Program-made: the position numbers and the translations under genes
Origin: Enoplosus armatus
Taxonomy: Eukaryota > Chordata > Actinopteri > Centrarchiformes > Enoplosidae
Assembly: GCF_043641665.1 (NCBI RefSeq)
Contig: NC_092180.1
Span: 26,387,391-26,451,390 of the forward strand
DNA: 64,000 bases
Direction of reading: 5' to 3'
Notes under the pieces: generated by a model
The model's database searches: none
Told to the model about the DNA's origin: nothing
The model's input: the letters and a program-made list of their open reading frames with translations, nothing else
In this document: positions 33,623-46,071 of the stretch, piece by piece
How positions within the stretch are numbered: position 1 is the first letter of the stretch
Layout: the number at the start of each line of letters is the position of its first letter

Positions 33623-34060
33623 GGGGGTTGCTCATAGTGACGAACCCTCAGAGAATTATCACCCTGCTTTCTTTCTCCCTCTCAGCTCTATGGAGCCTTT
33701 TTTTTGGCTTGTTTCAGCTCATTGTTGTGTTTAATGTTTGGTTCACTCTCTCGGCTCTCATAAGCATCGTTTGCAGCCACAGCAAGCCACTGTTTTCAGC
33801 AAAAAAAGCTCTGATCAACCCACTGTCTAGCAACACACAGCAGACAGACAAAGTTAGCAGCTAGCTTGTGAACATAGTGGAGCATTTACTTGCTAAAGAG
33901 CCACATTTCCCTCAGGAGTTGATGTGAACCAAAACGGAGCTCAAAGAAGAGTGAGCATTGGACTGTTGGACATTCATTATTTTTTCCAGAAACACAAACT
34001 GACACAACTTGTTTCTGCTTCCCCCAAATGGCCAAAAAGTAAGTCAGTAAATGCAGGTTT
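33623..34060 (-). repeat. Repeat family B, reverse copy
   Basis: TGCTCATAGTGACGAACCCT then CAGAGAATTATCACCCTG is the reverse complement of the GGTGATAATTCT...TTCATCACTACGAGTGA core found at 36451-36486 and 41809-41845. The copy continues with GCTCTATGGAGCC and AGCTCAAAGAAGAG. The 78-codon open frame inside is not a gene. Confidence 0.6.
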
Positions 34061-34064
34061 CACT

Positions 34065-36105
34065 TTATTTAGATTTTATTGCTATTATTAACGACCATAT
34101 CACCATGGAAGGACAGCAGTTAGTTAGCTAGCTTATCTTGAGTGGTAAAGGCCAGAGCTTGGAATGTCAGCCTCGGGCTAATTACTGTATCTGACCTTTG
34201 TGTCCTAATACAGTAAATCTACATTTATCAGTTTTAACACAAGGCTGAAATGTGGCTTCATTGTATTACCCTCTCTCCTCTTTTGCCTTCTTCACTGGGC
34301 TTCAGTCAAGTAACCATTACAACTATTAATATTTTGGCCCCTCCCACTGAAATCTCTGTATATAACTCGAAATCTATGGGAATATTTCTGTATCTTTATG
34401 GAGCCAGGACAGTGACTTTCGGGTTTGGGTTAACCCACTTGTTAATTCTTTGACCATGCACTTACAACACTTATTGTTTTCACCTTGTGACTCTGTGTGT
34501 GGTGTTTCTGTCTGTCTGTATGTATGTTTGAGGACAGATTTTGTCAACGTGAAAGCCTCACAACAGTTCAAGATGCAATAACAAAACTTGATATTCTTTG
34601 CATTCTGATGTCTTTTTTCAAACGACAATCTTGAGATTTTTTTTCCTTCATGTCACTCTGTTTCCACTGACAGTTTCTATTCAGTGACAGTGGTTTTCAG
34701 TTTCAATTCAGAGTGTGATTTCCATATAATCTGCGCTAAGGCGAGAACGTCACTTTTCCTGGAGCCATCGTCTGCTCCAAAAGCCTCTGGCATGACGGCA
34801 CACCTTACGGCAATGGCTTCCACAAGTTCACTTGGTCCGAAACCGCAAGTACATCTGTTCCCCTCTCTCATAGAACCGGGCTGGGTTAAAGGTAACTTTT
34901 AACTGATGTTAACTGATGTTCAATGATGTTCAATGCCAACTTTAATCTGCTGTTAGACTGAAGAAGGCTTACACAGTTCATATACAATAACTCACATGGT
35001 GCTGTAATCTTTAAGGTTATAGGATGTCATGGTAACCTATGGATAATATCAAAGATTGAAAAATATAAATCATAAGGAATCAACATCAGAAAGCAATTCA
35101 TGCCTTTTGACCTTACAGAGCCATTGCGTTGACATTTCCTTACCTGAGCCTATGTTAGGATGGCCTGTATTATCTCTCCCTCATCATTTTTTTCAACCAC
35201 TTTTTGATGATTTAAACAGCACTGCGCTATCAGTCATTCTTGTGAGCAGATGCTGCCCAGATCCCTCTATGTATTGCCATTTCGTCTTTATTGCCAGCCG
35301 GCTTATCCGGCACTGATGGAATTGTTAAAAAGCAGATATGAGCAGAATCTAGGAGGACCAGCCTTTGTCAGAGCATGCGTTCCCATCAGATGAGAGCATG
35401 ACGATAACAATCTGAGCAATGCCTGCAGGTCGTGTCACTCTATGCATAACAATCCGCGGCTGTGTGGCTGAAAGAAAAACACTTTGAGACAGGAGAGAAA
35501 GGTGTAGTAAAGGGGTGTTTTGGCGATGAATATGTATAAGGTGTCTTGACTCTTCTTTTTGGCAAACCTGATTGATCAATATTGCACAGCGCTCTGTTTC
35601 AAACAAAGAGACAAATCAAGGTCTTGTTTGTACTGTCTGGAGCTATTTACAGGTTGATATGGTATTCACGTGTGCATGTGTATCCTGTATCTCAGGTCAG
35701 AAAATATATATTTAAAGCTCGAAGCATAAACTGTAAATGACCAAGTGGAGCGAAATGCAGTCAAAATACAATTACATGTACAAGGTGTAATAACCGGAAG
35801 CATTTCAAATGGTTAATATTGTTTATATTAGCACGAAAAAGACACTTTAAGCATTTTAATGTTTCTTTCAGCCAGCTGTGCATCACACAGTAAATGACTG
35901 AAATGGCACTCATACATGAAAATAACTTTGCTTTGTCTGAACACACAACCAAAAGCGGTCAAATATGCCAGCTCAGCGAGACAGGTGAAGCGTGGCTAAG
36001 AAGGAAAGCAGCGCTCCAATCTTTGTTGGCAGCTTCAGGACGGAAATCTTTCACTGTTGTCAGTTAAAGTAGCAATAACGGATTCTTTGGGCCACTTGGG
36101 GTCGG
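34065..36105. other. Non-coding stretch, no gene seen
   Basis: No gene is seen. A small tandem of AACTGATGTT and CAATGATGTT units lies at about 34900-34935. Open frames are short and lack domains. Confidence 0.5.
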
Positions 36106-36109
36106 TGGA

Positions 36110-36196
36110 AATGAGCTGTAAGCACAACATTAAAATATTATCTATGGCCTTTTAAGCTGATAATGGTGAAGTTGCTGGCAAACAGTTTACACATTT

Positions 36197-36245
<49 letters not shown>

Positions 36246-36530
36246 CCGGCAAATGTAGGTCCAATGTTTGCTCTCCTTTTAGCTTTGCTTTGCTCTCTGC
36301 GAGCTGCTGAAGGAAATATCTGGCTCCTCAGCTTCCAGATGTTCAGCCGTCAGCTGCTGTTAGGTGCTGGACAGCAGCGCAGGCCTACGCTAGGCTTTTA
36401 GAGCTGAAAACTACGCTGATGAGAGCAACGAGAGAGTAACAGCAGAATCAGGTGATAATTCTCGGTGGGTTCATCACTACGAGTGACCCCCTTCACATGC
36501 AAGTGGTCATGTGATCCAGTGTTAATAAAA
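36110..36530 (+). repeat. Repeat family B, forward copy with AT expansion
   Basis: Motif order: AGCTGATAATGG, an (AT)n, GGCAAATGTAGGTCCAATG, TTTAGCTTTGC, GAAGGAAATATCTGGCTCC, GTGATAATTCTC, GGTTCATCACTACGAGTGA. GGAAATATCTG, CAGGTGATAATTCT and CCCCTTTCACAT recur in the copy at 41530-41850. Confidence 0.65.
36200..36243. repeat. (AT)n microsatellite
   Basis: About 22 AT units inside the family B copy. Confidence 0.95.
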
Positions 36531-36534
36531 AAAA

Positions 36535-38340
36535 TTAAAAAAAAGACTTATAGCCACTTTAACTTCTTGACTTCAGTAACTGACTTTGTTCTTTCTGGTT
36601 ATCAAGCTTAACGTCACAAGAGCTATTTTTCCCCCTCTCTCTAGCACACTTCTCTCTGCTCTGAAAAGGCACCTGTCACTTTTAGTCGGTTGTGGGACTT
36701 GGGTGGGGTTTATCCCAACTCTGCTGTTTAATAAAAAAAATATTAGAAAAATGTAAGCATTAGTGGGTTACACATATGATACTGCTACAATTTAGATTAA
36801 TCAGGTTCCACTGTCGTCAGTAGCTGTCAACAAAGAGGTGGCTGTGGTGCATTTGCACAAGAAGAAAAATAGTATCTCATTGCAGGAGTTTTCATTCATT
36901 AAAAGACACCTTATAATCAGGAGGTTTTTTTTTAATAAAGCGCAAAACAAAGTGCCGATGTCACAGGGAGCTGAGGCGGGCCCTTTATCATGATCAATGA
37001 TAAAACAAAAGAAAATGAAACAGCAATGCTTAAAGCTTCTACAGTGTTTGGATTCCACTCGACACACCTTTGCCGTTGAACATTTTGTAATGTCACTCTG
37101 ACCTTTGGCTTTGCCGTCGCCTCACCGTCCTCCTGCACATGCAGACAGAGCTCCGTCTGAGAGGAGAAGGCGAGCTGGCATGCCGAACATCACTGAACAA
37201 AACAGGGTTTTAATGGCGCGGTGGGAACGCGCGTATATGCACGTGATCAGTAGAGACAGTTGCCTGTAAAGGTCAGGCGAGGCTGTTGGTAAACACTGAA
37301 GTGAAACTTGTGATGAGCCTTGACTTTGCCTCTTGATCAGCACCCAACACTTGCCTGCTGCATCGTGCCTGGGGAGCAGTTTGGAGCGTCGCTGGGTAGT
37401 TGTTGGCTCTTCTGTGCCGCTTGGTTGGAGCATGACTGCGGGGCAGACAGAGGCAATGCCAGGAAATAAAGACAAGATTGATTAGTTTTACTTTGACACA
37501 CCTCCAACAACCCCCCCACCCCGCCACACCACACACCACCCACACATCCACTGCCAGAAAAAGCAGACAGCCTGAATGGACCTACACACAAACACACCAG
37601 ATCTGCTGGATTGGACTGTGGTGTGGTTTCTGGTCGACAGAGAGGTGTGTGAACTGGATCGGGTGTAATTATAACGTGTTATTCTAATTTCTTTAATTGT
37701 ACTCTCGCAGGAAATAGATGTGTTTTTGTGTGAGAAAGAAAGAGTGAGACTGATTAAGAAGAGACTAAGGGACCATTAGTTTGGCACTTTTTGCGCTTTG
37801 CCAGAGGGTTTCTAAACTAAGGGCCGGCCCAAGATAATTACCAAGGGGTCATAAGATGATGAAGATAGGAAATATTTATAAACATCCTCCGAGACAAATC
37901 TAGTTTATTTTTATTTTTTTTCTAATCTTGGCTTTATTTTTTTATTGTGCTATAGTGCACAGTTCTTACCTTACCCAGGCTTCTAAAAAGTACTTAATAA
38001 TCTGAGAAGGATATATGCAGCCTGTGACAAGGGGCACGAGTATACTTCAGAGCAGACTTCGAATCAATCTGCAATTAAACTGCTTTGCCGTGCAAAGAGA
38101 CTTAAAGTTAAAGTTTCAAGTCTGCCTTGTGGTTATGGCTCTTTCAGCGTCAAACAAAATAATATACCCTACACCCCAGAATGTACCTTTTCAAAAGTGA
38201 CTTTATGCCGGGCTAAAAAGCAGTATTTCATCACTCTCTCTGGTTGAAAGTGCTGTTGCACCTCCGATCACACCCAACAGTGATGTAGCTGCACGGGAGG
38301 TCGGCAACAACAAGACGTTCAGCGTCTGTTAAGTCCCCCT
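36535..38340. other. Non-coding stretch, no gene seen
   Basis: No gene is seen. CA- and CC-rich sequence lies near 37497-37560. Minus-strand open frames (37122-37597) have no domain. Confidence 0.5.
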
Positions 38341-38479
38341 TTAATGTCCATGTGATGGATTTATAACAGCAAAATGTTTAACTTCAACAGGCAAATTAGG
38401 CAAATGTATATTTCAGCAACAACGTGTGGGATTGCTTCGGCTATTGTATCGGGGAAGCGGAGAGGTCAAAGAGAAAGCC

Positions 38480-38500
38480 ATCAGCACCGTGGACAGCACT
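38480..38500 (+). promoter_or_regulatory. Canonical RE1 (REST/NRSF) site
   Basis: The 21 bases read ATCAGCACCGTGGACAGCACT. The established RE1 consensus is built from the halves TTCAGCACC and GGACAGCGCC with two free bases between. Here both core halves, TCAGCACC and GGACAGC, match exactly at the canonical spacing. The differences lie at the first base and near the end. REST represses neuronal genes in non-neuronal cells through such sites. A second, split site lies 28 bases downstream. Confidence 0.75.
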
Positions 38501-38527
38501 CTGACCGTCGAAGTGCCTGAGAGCAGA

Positions 38528-38556
38528 GGAGCTGTCCATTTCACTTTGGAGCTGAA
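38528..38556 (-). promoter_or_regulatory. Split (non-canonical) RE1 site
   Basis: On the minus strand the left half is TTCAGCTCC (one mismatch to TTCAGCACC) and the right half is GGACAGCTCC (one mismatch to GGACAGCGCC). They are separated by 10 bases instead of 2. REST is known to bind RE1s with halves spread by several extra bases, and this spacing (+8) falls in that range. It lies opposite and close to the canonical site at 38480. Confidence 0.5.
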
Positions 38557-38619
38557 ACGGTCGCTGACTTCGACAAAAGGCATATTTTGGGTGCAGTAAC
38601 CTCACGGGTGCACTCCTAT

Positions 38620-40080
38620 TTGATATAAAGGTGAGAGATGATGGTAAAATGAAGCTTATAGCACGTGACGAGACAGAAGGGAGCTGCGATATTTAACCAA
38701 AAACAAAAACAACACCATGTCCCGAAAACTGGCCACAGCCGGCATAAACCAAATCAAATGATGATTTTACTGCATAACACACGGTGTTATCCTACATATA
38801 AAAAACGGTATCTATGAATATAGCCTGCCGATACACTGTGTGTAGGGCCTAGACACCAGAATGTCACTCGTTGTCAGTCCAGCTAAAATCCCCTTGATAC
38901 CCCCTTATTATTCAAAATGAGACTATTAGCTAGCTTACCATAATAATTCATAGGCTGGCTATCCACCTGGAAGCGACCATAGTTTAACTTATTGCCTTGT
39001 AAGCCCACCATAATGTACGTATAACTTGAAATGTATATCCAACACAGTAGCCTAACTGCATATTTACAAAAAAAAACCAAAGGAATCTTATTTAGGGAGC
39101 TGTGCTACCTTCTCCTCCTGTTCTTTTCTCTACTTTCTTACTGCCGCTTTTATGTTCAGGCACGACTGCTCGCTCGCCTTGCAGATGCGCTCGGTTTGTT
39201 AGTCAACATCGACATATATATTACCCAGCAATCATCACTGCATAGCTGTAGAAATAAGAAATGATTCTTTTAATTGAATAGTTTCTTATAGTTTATTTAT
39301 AGTTTATGTAGAACAAGCACATCATTTTGTTATAGATTGCTACTGATTATTTTACTGATTAGGTGGCTTTGCCTTTTCGAGGGTATATAACACAACAAAT
39401 GGCACCATTTTTTAATTATCGTGAGTTTTGAGCTTTAAACACAGGCATCTTTCTGTCTCGGTCAACACATTGTTGGAGGGCCTGCTTTCTCTATGGGGCC
39501 TCCACCCCATGGGCCCCGGTAAAACTGCATTTACACTCCGGAACAACAAAGCTTTCCACAACCGACTACCACTGTACTCTCTGCATGAGCCACAAGAAGC
39601 CACTCTATTATCCTGTAACACGTACAGTGTGTTGCCAGGATGAGCAAATGTATTCCACTGTGCCACTTTCTCGTGTGACCAAGCACTTACACAAGACTCT
39701 GTTAAGTTCCATACAGTACGGAAATGGATGGAAATCAATGGCTAAACAAACATTCATCTAGAGTTAATTTTCCAAAGCACAGTTTCACATAAATATGGAA
39801 CATTTGACTTTTAAGACTACAAGCTGTTGTCCCTTTTGGAATGAGCCAAAATAAAAGTGTGGAAGAGGGATATTTCATTTGACTCAACAGGGTTCAGTTT
39901 GACAAAACGACAAAATACGCTACATACAAAGGGGGGGAAGCTGTAGAGTGTGCTGTAAATACTGCATGCATCATCAAGCTTATACACTTCATCCACACCT
40001 CAGAGACTGCAGCCTGACAGCCTGTAACACACACGTTAACAGCCAACCTGTCCATGGAAACACATGAATGCAAGTGGCAA
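38620..40080. other. Non-coding stretch, no gene seen
   Basis: AT-rich, with only short open frames and no named repeat. Confidence 0.5.
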
Positions 40081-40089
40081 TGAGCATTA

Positions 40090-40420
40090 TGTCAAGCTGT
40101 TTATTCTTTTTCTTCCTTGTCAGGCCGCCGTGCGTGAGGCAGCCTGCTGCAGGCAAGGCAGGCATGCACTGGCTGGTCCTATGTGCTTTTCAACATGGCC
40201 GCGCCACACACAGGTTAATATGATAGTCTCCTGCCTTATCTAATGCGACGAGGGGCCTTTCTTGGCCGTGCCACAAAGCTGCTTTGAAGCATCTGTCAAT
40301 GCCCTCCCCTGGATAAATGTCATGTGTGGAATATCTCAGGTGGCAGCTGCGCCATTGCAATGACAACGGCAGGAAGCCAGAAAACAGCCCAAAGCCTTAC
40401 ACTCCCACACTTGGGACAAG
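40090..40420. promoter_or_regulatory. Candidate conserved non-coding element
   Basis: A repeat-poor block containing CACAGGTTAATATGATAG, CTGCCTTATCTAATGCG, CAAAGCTGCTTTGAAGC and CCTGGATAAATGTCATG. The AAGCTGCTTTGAAGC segment is partly palindromic. Conservation is untested. Confidence 0.2.
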
Positions 40421-40444
40421 GGAAGATGTTTCTTTATTTTCCTG

Positions 40445-40465
40445 TCTCTCTCTCTCTCTCTCTCT
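40445..40465. repeat. (TC)n microsatellite
   Basis: About 10 TC units followed by T-rich sequence. Confidence 0.9.
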
Positions 40466-40515
40466 TTATTTTTTTTGTTAGAACAATCTGCAAGGTCACA
40501 CATTAGCAAAGTAAC

Positions 40516-40533
40516 AAAAAAAAAAAAAAAAAA
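40516..40533. repeat. Poly(A) tract, 18 bases
   Basis: An uninterrupted A18 run. Confidence 0.9.
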
Positions 40534-40789
40534 CCCAATAAGAGGTTTATTTGAACTCTAATTCTCTCAAACATGCAGTGGATCTTATCCTACTTTTCTG
40601 CTTTCCATTTTCCAGCCATTTATTACTTTTTATATACTTTATTGAGTATCTGAAAAAAAAAGGATGTTTGTGTCTGCAAAACAAGACACTTTGCCATTTA
40701 AAGATATTCTTTAAAAATCACAACAAACCAAGCATCTGCCTCTCAAGCATTTCTCAGAGGCCATTTTATTCACAGGGCCATTCACATAA

Positions 40790-41130
40790 TGCCTTTTAAA
40801 CTGAAAAAACCCTTTGTCCCCTCATGATGCCAATGGCTGGCAAGCCCCCTGTGGCATTGAAGCTCACTGAGCCTTGCATGCTCATTGTAATCTTTGTTAC
40901 CTGCCATTAGACTGAGGAGGAGAAATGGAAGGAACCTTGAGATTGTCTTTCCGTTTCATCCAAGGAGAGGCTTCTTTTGCCGCTTGGCAACATTCACTTA
41001 GAGAACTTTCAATTCTGCTCTCTTCACACACTTAGATTAAGTACATCATTCATATCCTCAGCCCCGAATGATCGCACTTTTCCTCGCCATAAAGGAAAGC
41101 AGTATTCCTTGTAGTAATGTCATTACTACA
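40790..41130. promoter_or_regulatory. Candidate conserved non-coding element
   Basis: A repeat-free block with CTCATTGTAATCTTTGTTAC, TTGCCGCTTGGCAACATTC, CTTAGATTAAGTACATC and GTAATGTCATTACTAC (41116-41131, nearly palindromic). CTTTGTT is a SOX-like word. Texture fits a developmental enhancer. This is not tested. Confidence 0.2.
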
Positions 41131-41529
41131 GTTTATGCAGCCCAGAACATGGCCATGGCTTAAATGAAATCATCGTGAATGGAGCATCCAGGTTACTTTT
41201 GGTAGTAATGACCTCAATTTGAGAGAGGGAGGTTATTATTCACAAAAGCATAGCCACAACTACTCATGTCTTCATCAGGAGCATTTAGATTTTTAGATCA
41301 ATCACTACAAGAGAGAACATTTTATCTCTTGTATATGCAGAATAATTTTTTTTTTAGGTTACTTTATACTTACTGAATAGTGTATTTAATCATTTCCCAG
41401 AACACTCAAAGTCATGATGCAGACTAATGACATGGTCACGTCAATTGACATAGAAAATGAGCCACACTGAAAAAGACATATATGGTTATTATCATTGGTG
41501 CAGGTTAGTTTAGATATATGCAGATGATA

Positions 41530-41850
41530 TGGTTATATACGTATACAGTATAACTATTATGTCGGCCCCTGTTTCATTCAATCATTTTCTGGCCATGTAA
41601 ATCCAATATTCACTCTCTTTTAGCTCCATTTTGGTCGCTACCAACTCCTGAGGGAAATATCTGTCTCTTTAGCAGCTAAACCTGCTGCGACCGAAAACAA
41701 ATCTATGAGAGCTGTGAGAGTGAACCATATCCGTGAAGTTGGGCTAGGCAGCTCAACAATGAGCTGAAACTCACTATAAAGCTCCGTAAAGCAGAGGGGA
41801 GCAGATTCAGGTGATAATTCTGTGTCGTTTCATCAGTGCAAGCGACCCCT
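41530..41850 (+). repeat. Repeat family B, forward copy
   Basis: CCATGTAAATCCAATATTCA, CTCTTTTAGCTCCATTTTGG, CTGAGGGAAATATCTGTCTC, CAGGTGATAATTCTGTGTCG, TTCATCAGTGCAAGCGACC, CCTTTCACAT: the same order as at 36240-36500. It is a recognised perch-like fish repeat of unresolved class. Confidence 0.65.
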
Positions 41851-42601
41851 TTCACATTCACATTCATTATATTATTATGTATTCAGTGACCTGATGAGAT
41901 CTTTCAGGGTTTCTGGCTCAGTGACACATAATGAATCCACCTGCCACACACTGCTTATGATATATGTACCGGTTACATTGTTTCAATTTTCTGAAACTCA
42001 TCCAGTCATACTGTTTCATTGTTTCACTGTATAATTTCTCTGAAACGTATGGATATGCTATTGTTTCCTTTGTAAAATGTTTTATTTTATTTACCTTATT
42101 ATTGCACTTATTGCACTGTGTGTGATAAATGTGATGTGTGCGTCTATGGGGAGCTGTATGGCACCCTTTAGTATATCCTCAATTGGAAAGACATATTTTT
42201 GTGTTCAGGTAATCAATATGTGGAACTCCCACAGAACTCCGATTGGATAATGACTGGGCTCATTTTAGACTCAAGTTGAAACATCTTTGAAAGAGGGATG
42301 TATCATGTAGTCATGAACGAGCTGGTGCACTGTTGATTTTATTGTATCATGGTTTGTGTTTTGTGCTGTTTTGTGTGAAATTTGTTGTTGAGGCATTGCA
42401 AACTAGTTTAGTTTAGATATAAATGTGTCAGAACCGTACGTGACGTTGGTTCATGTTACGGTGATGTTCTCTGTGTGTACTCTGTATAAAAATAGAAATG
42501 AATAATCATCATGTACAGTGCAACAAGTGATTTTTGTTGTGATTTCAATAATTATGGTAAATTCACCATCACATATGTAATCAGACCACTGTAGTGATTT
42601 T

Positions 42602-42636
<35 letters not shown>

Positions 42637-43380
42637 TAAAGAGAGGAAGAGTCTAACAGTCCCACTGCCAAAATGAATTTGACAAGCGCCAACTGATCAT
42701 TCCTGAGGCAAGGAGACATCATCTTCCATGGATGAGGGAGGTAGATGGATTTGGACTTACACTGTCCAAACCTATTTTTTGCACTGCGCACACATTTCAA
42801 CTGGAGTTTCCAAAAACATGCAGTTCAGAAATCAGCACTTTGACTTTAATCAAGGACTTTGACACATGACAATAACGCACAACACATCCAAAATGATGTA
42901 GCCTTGCAGAGGGCCGCCGTCAGAGCAAAGAAGACGATAGTTTCAGTGGAGCGAGTAGAAAGCAGTGAGAGGATTTCAGCTCGGTGTGAATGTAGATTGG
43001 TGTTGTTCTACTTATCCAGCGAGGATGGAGAAGCCTTTCCACTCCAGTAAAGACTTGGATAATTGGAGTTTTGTATTAAGATTGACACCAGATGAAAGTT
43101 GGTTATTAACACAGGGTGAAGCGTGGCAGATTGTTTATTAGAATCCTGTCACTATTTACAACCCAAAACGGCAGTGCCTTGACATTGAGAGTTCAATTGA
43201 AAGTGAGGTATCAAATTGATATTCCGGCAAAGGTGAGCTTCAGCCGCGGACTTTGTTTCCCTGCTGCTTTCGACTGGCTCAAACAGTTTTATGTTTAAAA
43301 GTGTGCAATAAATACTGTGAGGTGTCCATTTCCAGCATCAAATTGCTATTATTTAGCACAACAGAAGCTGATGTGCTATA
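41850..43380. other. Non-coding stretch with one AT microsatellite
   Basis: No gene is seen. An (AT)n of about 15 units lies at 42604-42633. The rest is AT-rich. Confidence 0.55.
42604..42633. repeat. (AT)n microsatellite
   Basis: About 15 AT units. Confidence 0.95.
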
Positions 43381-43387
43381 GGTTTGT

Positions 43388-43413
43388 GGGGGGTGGGGGT
43401 GGGGGGTGGGGGG
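43388..43413 (+). other. Strong G-quadruplex tract
   Basis: Four G runs of 6, 5, 6 and 6 are each separated by a single T. One-base loops and runs longer than three G are the most stable class of G-quadruplex motif. A poorer G-run (G9) lies at 44215-44223. Confidence 0.85.
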
Positions 43414-43419
43414 CTTCCT

Positions 43420-46060
43420 TATTTCAAACTCAATCAAGGAGGTGGAACAGAGATGAATCAGCTGCAATCACAAAAAGCAATGACATTTAAAGTGAGATGA
43501 GGCTAAAATCTGCTGTGGTATCAAAACTGGAACTGATTCAGTCAAAAAAAAAAATCATATATCAATTTAGTTCTACCTTTATTTTGCAGAAAATGAAAGT
43601 AAACTTTGTTTTGTGCTTGGTAGCATTACAAATACAATGGGATTCCAAGCAGAGTGTTTGATTGAAGATACGACAAAATATATGTCATATGTTTTTTTTT
43701 TCAGGCTGTTCCTATTATAGATTATGCTTAAGGTCAATGGTAATACAAACACTTTTGAATTGAACTTTTGATTTAACTTTGGGTTGTTGCTGTCTTCAGG
43801 CCTGCAACCTCCCAACAGGATGAAAAAGGTGACACTCGTGAGAATAGGGCCGAACTACGCACCTACTTTCAGTGTGTCCCCACTGCCGCTGGGCCAAAAA
43901 AGCTGAAGTGGAGGAACTGCAAACTACACATAATCGCAGAGATTCTTGTTGGTATATCTAATGCAGATGATGTTTCTACCAAAATTCATATTGTGTGTAA
44001 AAAAAACTTTTTTGCTTTTACTGTCGGCTGGTGCGCGGACAACCCCCTATATATCCCATATGCAGGCATACGCTGTGTACAATGTGAAAACATATGTATG
44101 TGAGCAGTGTCTTGTTCCAAACTTTTTTTTCCTTTTTACATCTCAGCGCTGTCTGGCCCATCTCAGGATCCCTGGAAAAGCTCAAAGCTGTCCTTGGTGT
44201 GTGTGTGTGTGTTTGGGGGGGGGCTGGTGGTGTGTGTCTGTGTCAGTGTGTGGGTGAGGCAGGTGGTGACTGGCTTAGTGGCTGAGTATTGCTGCTTTAC
44301 CCTCCCAGTAAGTCAACGCGCAGCGATCTGCCATAGGTAAGCCAAGTCTGACTCAATCTCTTCCACTTGCACCAGTACTGACTCCTTTTCTCATTCTTAA
44401 TCTCTTTCTCTTCCTCTCTCTCTCTCTCTCTCTCACGCACACACACACTAGTGGAAATGTTAGAACAACCTTATCTGAGGCGCACCAGCCTCCTAAAAAC
44501 ACCACGACATGCCTAATGAATCTGCATGGATTTGGCGAGGCAAAATCTGCTCCCACAGTATGAAATTACTTGATGTGTTTTGTATTTGCCCCGTTAAATC
44601 TCGCGGCGTCCTGACTTCGGCCCAGCAGCTTCGGTTTCTAGTAACTGATGATGACATGAAGCTTGAGGCTTTGGCACAGTGAACATACCACCGGAATTGG
44701 CTTATCTATCATGCTATACAATAAAGATATACAAAAAAAAAATGCAATGTTCTGCACCCCCTCCACCCTCCAACCCCCTGTCTCTCTTTTTCCCTTCCTC
44801 ACAATGTACAGCCTGATTCCCTCTGACGACTGGTGAATAGAAATGGGAGCAGCGCTAAATTATGCACAATGGGGATATCTACTTTCCTGTTTTCTCACAA
44901 GATAACGGCTTGTTGTTCCATCCTTTGTTATGGACGGTGTGTGCCCATGGGATGATTAGTAGAACAAAGGATGGGAGAAAGCGGACCTGCTTGTAGTTCA
45001 AAACAAGTTCTCTGTGCCTTTGAAGATGCGCACTTACTTCAGGCAAAAATGGGTTTGGAAGGGGAGATGTTCATGCTGTCGGATGTGCACACACACACAC
45101 ACACTTACATTCCTACACTCACAGCAGAGCGATAACCAGCACCTTTGACCAGTTTGATCTCCAACCTGTTGCCTGGTGACATGCACATGCAATTACGGAA
45201 GTGCTTGAAAGGGAACAGATAACGTGCACCCTCAAGGTGAGGGTTATGAGAGCGCTGTTTAGCAAAGATATTTGATCCATTATACATTGTTTGTGTCTAC
45301 AGCTGGTACAACGAGAATAATAAATATTGTATTAGCCGTGGGACCCGCATCTCCGTCTCCCAGACAAGTTCATAACATTCTCGGCAGGGAAGGGCGGGAC
45401 CTCCTGTGGCTTTTTTTCCAATCCTCTTCTGTTCTTTTCCCTCCTCCTCAATGAGATCAGTTGCCGAAAAGACTCCTTCTAACGTGCAACATGTGCACCT
45501 CGGCTAGGCGATCGTTGCATTTTTCATTTGGCCAATGAGCAACCGGAACACCAGCATCAGCAGCCTGTTAAAAATGGTGATCACTTTGTCACAAATCAGA
45601 CTGCTGTTGCTCCTGTTGCCTCTCAATCCCACTGAGGTTTTGGCATTTGCATTTAGAATGTTGGCTGTGTTGCAGTGTTAATTATACATTACAAAAAGAG
45701 TCAAGAATCAAGAGTCAAAGTATTACACTAAACTCTTGCACTGTAAAGGGCTTCTTATTTTCCTGGTTTCTCGATCAGTTACTTTCTAAAGGATTTATGC
45801 GTTTGTAATAAAATATTTGTAACTCAAGGTTCATTTACTAGCTGATTTTTCCCTCTAGACCATAGGCCACGTCCTTGTTCAATGAACGGAATTTGCTCAG
45901 GCGCCATCATCAGATGGCCCACTTATGGAACTCGATTGGTCAGAAAAGGCACCAGAAGCAGACAACTGGGGAGGGGTCAAAGGTCATCTACCCAGAGTCA
46001 TTGGACAGCCAGAGAAAGAACAAGGAGGCCATTCACGTCCGGGATCCTTGAATAGAGACA
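43420..46060. other. Non-coding stretch, mixed content
   Basis: No gene is seen. Short (GT), (TC) and (CA) runs lie at 44198-44211, 44414-44434 and 45089-45104. The part 44820-45010 is a weak regulatory candidate. Confidence 0.5.
44820..45010. promoter_or_regulatory. Candidate conserved non-coding element
   Basis: A repeat-free block with AGCGCTAAATTATGCACAAT, GTTGTTCCATCCTTTGTTAT and AGAACAAAGGATGGGAG. The ATCCTTTGTT and AACAAAGGAT words are reverse complements (44920-44929 and 44963-44972) and contain the SOX/TCF-like ACAAAG core. Conservation is untested. Confidence 0.2.
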
Positions 46061-46071
46061 GGCGTTACAAT

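Noticed and set aside
44187..44199. Second possible RE1 site, GCTGTCCTTGGTG
   Set aside because: Only the first half matches well. The other half runs into the (GT)n microsatellite and misses the CTGAA end.
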